Source of the DNA: Clostridiaceae bacterium
Lineage (GTDB): Bacteria; Bacillota; Clostridia; DSM-8532
DNA length: 64,000 bases
Direction: 5' to 3'
Assembly: GCA_012728015.1 (NCBI GenBank)
Contig: JAAYFY010000010.1
Coordinates: 35,784 to 99,783, forward strand
In this document: positions 63,001 to 64,000 of the stretch, piece after piece
Layout of the letters: every line of letters begins with the position of its first letter
Position numbering within the stretch: position 1 is the first letter of the stretch
Notes under the pieces: generated by a model
Database searches by the model: none
Seen by the model: only the letters and a program-made list of their open reading frames with translations
What the model was told of the DNA's origin: nothing
Program-made: the position numbers and the translations under genes

Positions 63001-63837
63001 GATGACCCGTCGGTCTGGCGGTTTGTGTTCCGCAGCAGGGACCAGATACCCGAAGGCCCTGCCGAAGACGAGGCTGATCAGACCGGGCTTATGCAATGGC
63101 TTGAAGAAGAGGACAGCGAAAACGACCTGTGCGAATATGACCGCGAGATTGACAGAAGGCTCGGGTGGGAGTATCCTTACGCTGATCTCGCACAAGTGCA
63201 GGCGAAGTTCTCGGTCACCGAACTCAAACGGCGCTTCGATCCGCAGGTCTCCGAGGAGAGGAGCGATCTGCCCGGGTATCTGCCCATAATGGTTAAAAAA
63301 CCCATGTTCCTGGAAGGCGTGAAGGGCCTTGGCGCCGCTGAAAAGGGCACGGTTATGCATTTTGTCATGCAGCATCTGGACTTTAAAAACCCCGACCTGG
63401 ATCGGCAGATCGAAGAAATGGTGTCAAAGGATTTTCTCACCGAAATCCAGGCCGGCAGTATCGATACCGACAAGATCAGAAGGTTCCTTGACTCGGGCCT
63501 CGGAAGGCGTGTTTTGTCCTGTGAAAGCGTCAGCAGGGAGGTTCCCTTTTATATTGAAATACCCTGCCGTGAACTTTATCCGGATATAGGGGAAGACGCA
63601 GGAGATGAAGCCATCTTGCTCCAGGGCGTGATCGACCTGTTCTTTGAAGAACCTGACGGTCTTGTCCTCATCGATTACAAGACCGACCAGGTACCTCCGG
63701 GAAAGGAGGACGTGATCAGGAAACGCTACGCGTCGCAGCTCGCATATTACTCCAAAGCCCTTGAAACCCTGACCGGGAAGAGGGTAAAGGAGCGGTATAT
63801 CTATCTCTTTTCAACCGGAGAAGTAATAGATTTATAA
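60055..63837 (+). CDS. addA: ATP-dependent helicase/nuclease subunit A
   Basis: A protein of 1260 residues, complete. It has UvrD-type helicase motifs: Q-motif WTDEQWEAI, Walker A AAAGAGKTAV near residue 28, VDEYQDSN near 417, GDVKQSIYRFR near 447 and SIHKSKGLEFPVV near 825, then VALTRARE. The C-terminal RecB nuclease has LIDYKTDQV (Asp 1207, Lys 1209). It is the motor and second nuclease of AddAB. A dispersed repeat begins 13 bases after the stop. Confidence 0.97.
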   Translation: MGNTRWTDEQWEAITDNNGNLLVAAAAGAGKTAVLVERIIRKITDPDDPVDIDRLLVVTFTNAAATEMRERIGDAISKALENDPENRQVQRQMTLLGKACITTIHSFCLDVIRSNFQHLDIDPNFRIADETESILMKLEALNEVFEDQYEKEDNQDFLELLESYGGNRDDQILMDMVFNLYNFVQSSPWPESWLKEKTRDLSLEEGTDFGSTPWGKVLLNIARMELAGLREMAVKALSICREADGLDKYIPVLQKDLDQIVSMLHLVPEPESSDAPGIPEKPVWDKVFRLIQDIEFGRMPVLGKDADKAAQEKVKKLRDKVKAGIRKLKERVFTEDSGQIIKDLNLIYPKMKCLAGLATDLAKKYNEKKAKKSILDFNDLEHLCLEILAERNEDGSLIPSGTADSYRERFVEIMVDEYQDSNQVQETIIQMISRDHVGKPNVFMVGDVKQSIYRFRQARPELFMEKYNTYSMEKGSPNRKILLYRNFRSRREVLDAVNFLFGQFMSSRVGELDYTSDEALNPGAVFIEPDQKFKAGGEVELHLIQTGAGDGDTRSEADEETGSGGGDENGDEEILDNIQCEARIAARRIKELMSPDDEGRVFSVWDKTRGEYRPVTYRDIVILLRTTKNWSDVFTEELRLMGIPVFAETGSGFFMTIEVQVVLSLLQIIDNPLQDIPLLSVLRSPIFSFTTDELAEIRLADRKSLFYHALRKLAGSNNGKTAAKAADFLDKLGKWREMSLYISTDQLLWQLYQETGYYGMVGAMPAGEQRQANLRILYDRARQFEKTSYKGLFNFISFIEKLKSSRGDMGSARILSENDNVVRIMSIHKSKGLEFPVVILSGCGKRFNFQDTTRSILLHQELGFGPDVVDTKLRASWPSAAKLAIREKIRNETMSEEMRILYVALTRAREKLIITGSARDMAKAMEGWAETADSDGQRLPAYKMIKAGTYLDWMVPALMRHRNCRKLRESLPADYDLEGHLLDDPSVWRFVFRSRDQIPEGPAEDEADQTGLMQWLEEEDSENDLCEYDREIDRRLGWEYPYADLAQVQAKFSVTELKRRFDPQVSEERSDLPGYLPIMVKKPMFLEGVKGLGAAEKGTVMHFVMQHLDFKNPDLDRQIEEMVSKDFLTEIQAGSIDTDKIRRFLDSGLGRRVLSCESVSREVPFYIEIPCRELYPDIGEDAGDEAILLQGVIDLFFEEPDGLVLIDYKTDQVPPGKEDVIRKRYASQLAYYSKALETLTGKRVKERYIYLFSTGEVIDL

Positions 63838-63849
63838 TGAGTTCATTCC

Positions 63850-63941
63850 TGTCATTGCGAGGAGTGAAACGACGAAGCAATCTCGCAAAAGCCGCTCATG
63901 ATGAGATTGCCGCGCTTCACGTCGTTCCGCTTGCAATGACA
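63850..63941. repeat. Inverted-repeat element (MITE-like), complete copy
   Basis: The left arm begins TGTCATTGCGAGGAGTG and runs to CAATCTC (63850-63884). The right arm (63903-63941), read on the other strand, begins TGTCATTGCAAGCGG and runs to CAATCTC. The 18-base centre is unpaired. The whole would fold into one long hairpin. There is no ORF in it, so it needs help in trans to move, if it moves. Confidence 0.8.
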
Positions 63942-63974
63942 ATACTGTATGCCATTGCAAGGAGGCTCCTTCCC

Positions 63975-64000
63975 TGTCATTGCGAGGAGTGAAACGACGA
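63975..64000 (+). repeat. Second copy of the inverted repeat, cut by the window edge
   Basis: The bases from TGTCATTGCGAGG to the window end are identical to the first 26 bases of the copy at 63850. The rest lies outside. AAGGAG-G-CTCCTT, a small palindrome, lies between the two copies. Confidence 0.8.

Noticed and set aside
1..64000. CRISPR arrays, insertion sequences with transposase, rRNA genes, replication origin
   Set aside because: No regularly spaced repeats, transposase or integrase ORFs, rRNA segments or DnaA-box clusters were seen on reading both strands.

Overview
The window looks like a chromosome segment of a spore-forming, motile bacterium of class Clostridia, relatives of the Acetivibrio/Ruminiclostridium type being the closest fit by gene order. 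The evidence is an alpha/beta small acid-soluble spore protein, a GerW/YtfJ sporulation protein, a Gram-positive style flagellar/chemotaxis operon (FliY, CheC, CheD, FlhF/FlhG, FapA-like DUF342), an iron-sulfur AddB and a GC content near 50 %. No genus is claimed.

Layout. (1) 1-4592: the C-terminal end of the c-di-AMP phosphodiesterase PgpH, then ybeY, dgkA, a site-2 protease, scpA, scpB, a DUF2953 protein and gerW, all on the + strand. (2) 4654-4884: a spore SASP gene on the - strand with its own terminator. (3) 5036-38803: one very long fla/che operon, flgB-flgC-fliE-fliF-fliG-fliH-fliI-fliJ-motE-fliK-flgD-(TIGR02530)-flgE-flbD-fliL-fliM-fliY-cheY-fliO-fliP-fliQ-fliR-flhB-flhA-flhF-flhG-PilZ-cheB-cheA-cheW-cheC-cheD-unknown-sigma28-DUF342-unknown-SwrB-like-MltG-like. 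It supplies basal body, hook, export gate, switch, chemotaxis core and the motility sigma factor. motA, motB, flagellin, caps and flgM are not in the window. (4) 38918-44522: tRNA-Leu, a PadR/DUF2812/small membrane protein cassette with an operator built into its promoter, an unknown gene, a stand-alone TrpB-like enzyme, an amidase, tmRNA and smpB.

(5) 44571-47085: a two-gene module on the - strand, an internally duplicated DUF1538 membrane protein followed by a tandem PII-like regulator. Its leader carries a structured, terminator-like RNA with large conserved-looking internal loops. I regard this as the most promising under-described system here. (6) 47106-51826: a decayed accessory area with a Fic remnant, tRNA-Lys, a frameshifted and fused cystathionine gamma-synthase/PatB pair, intact cysK, an Rrf2 regulator and a broken orphan ORF. 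(7) 51974-56236: two lipoprotein hydrolases, a patatin-like phospholipase and a CBS-domain protein. (8) 56583-63837: addB-addA, the recombinational repair helicase-nuclease, followed at the window end by copies of a dispersed inverted repeat that also appears, degenerate, near 1971 and 56327.

All family names come from reading the proteins and recalling the families; no database search was run.
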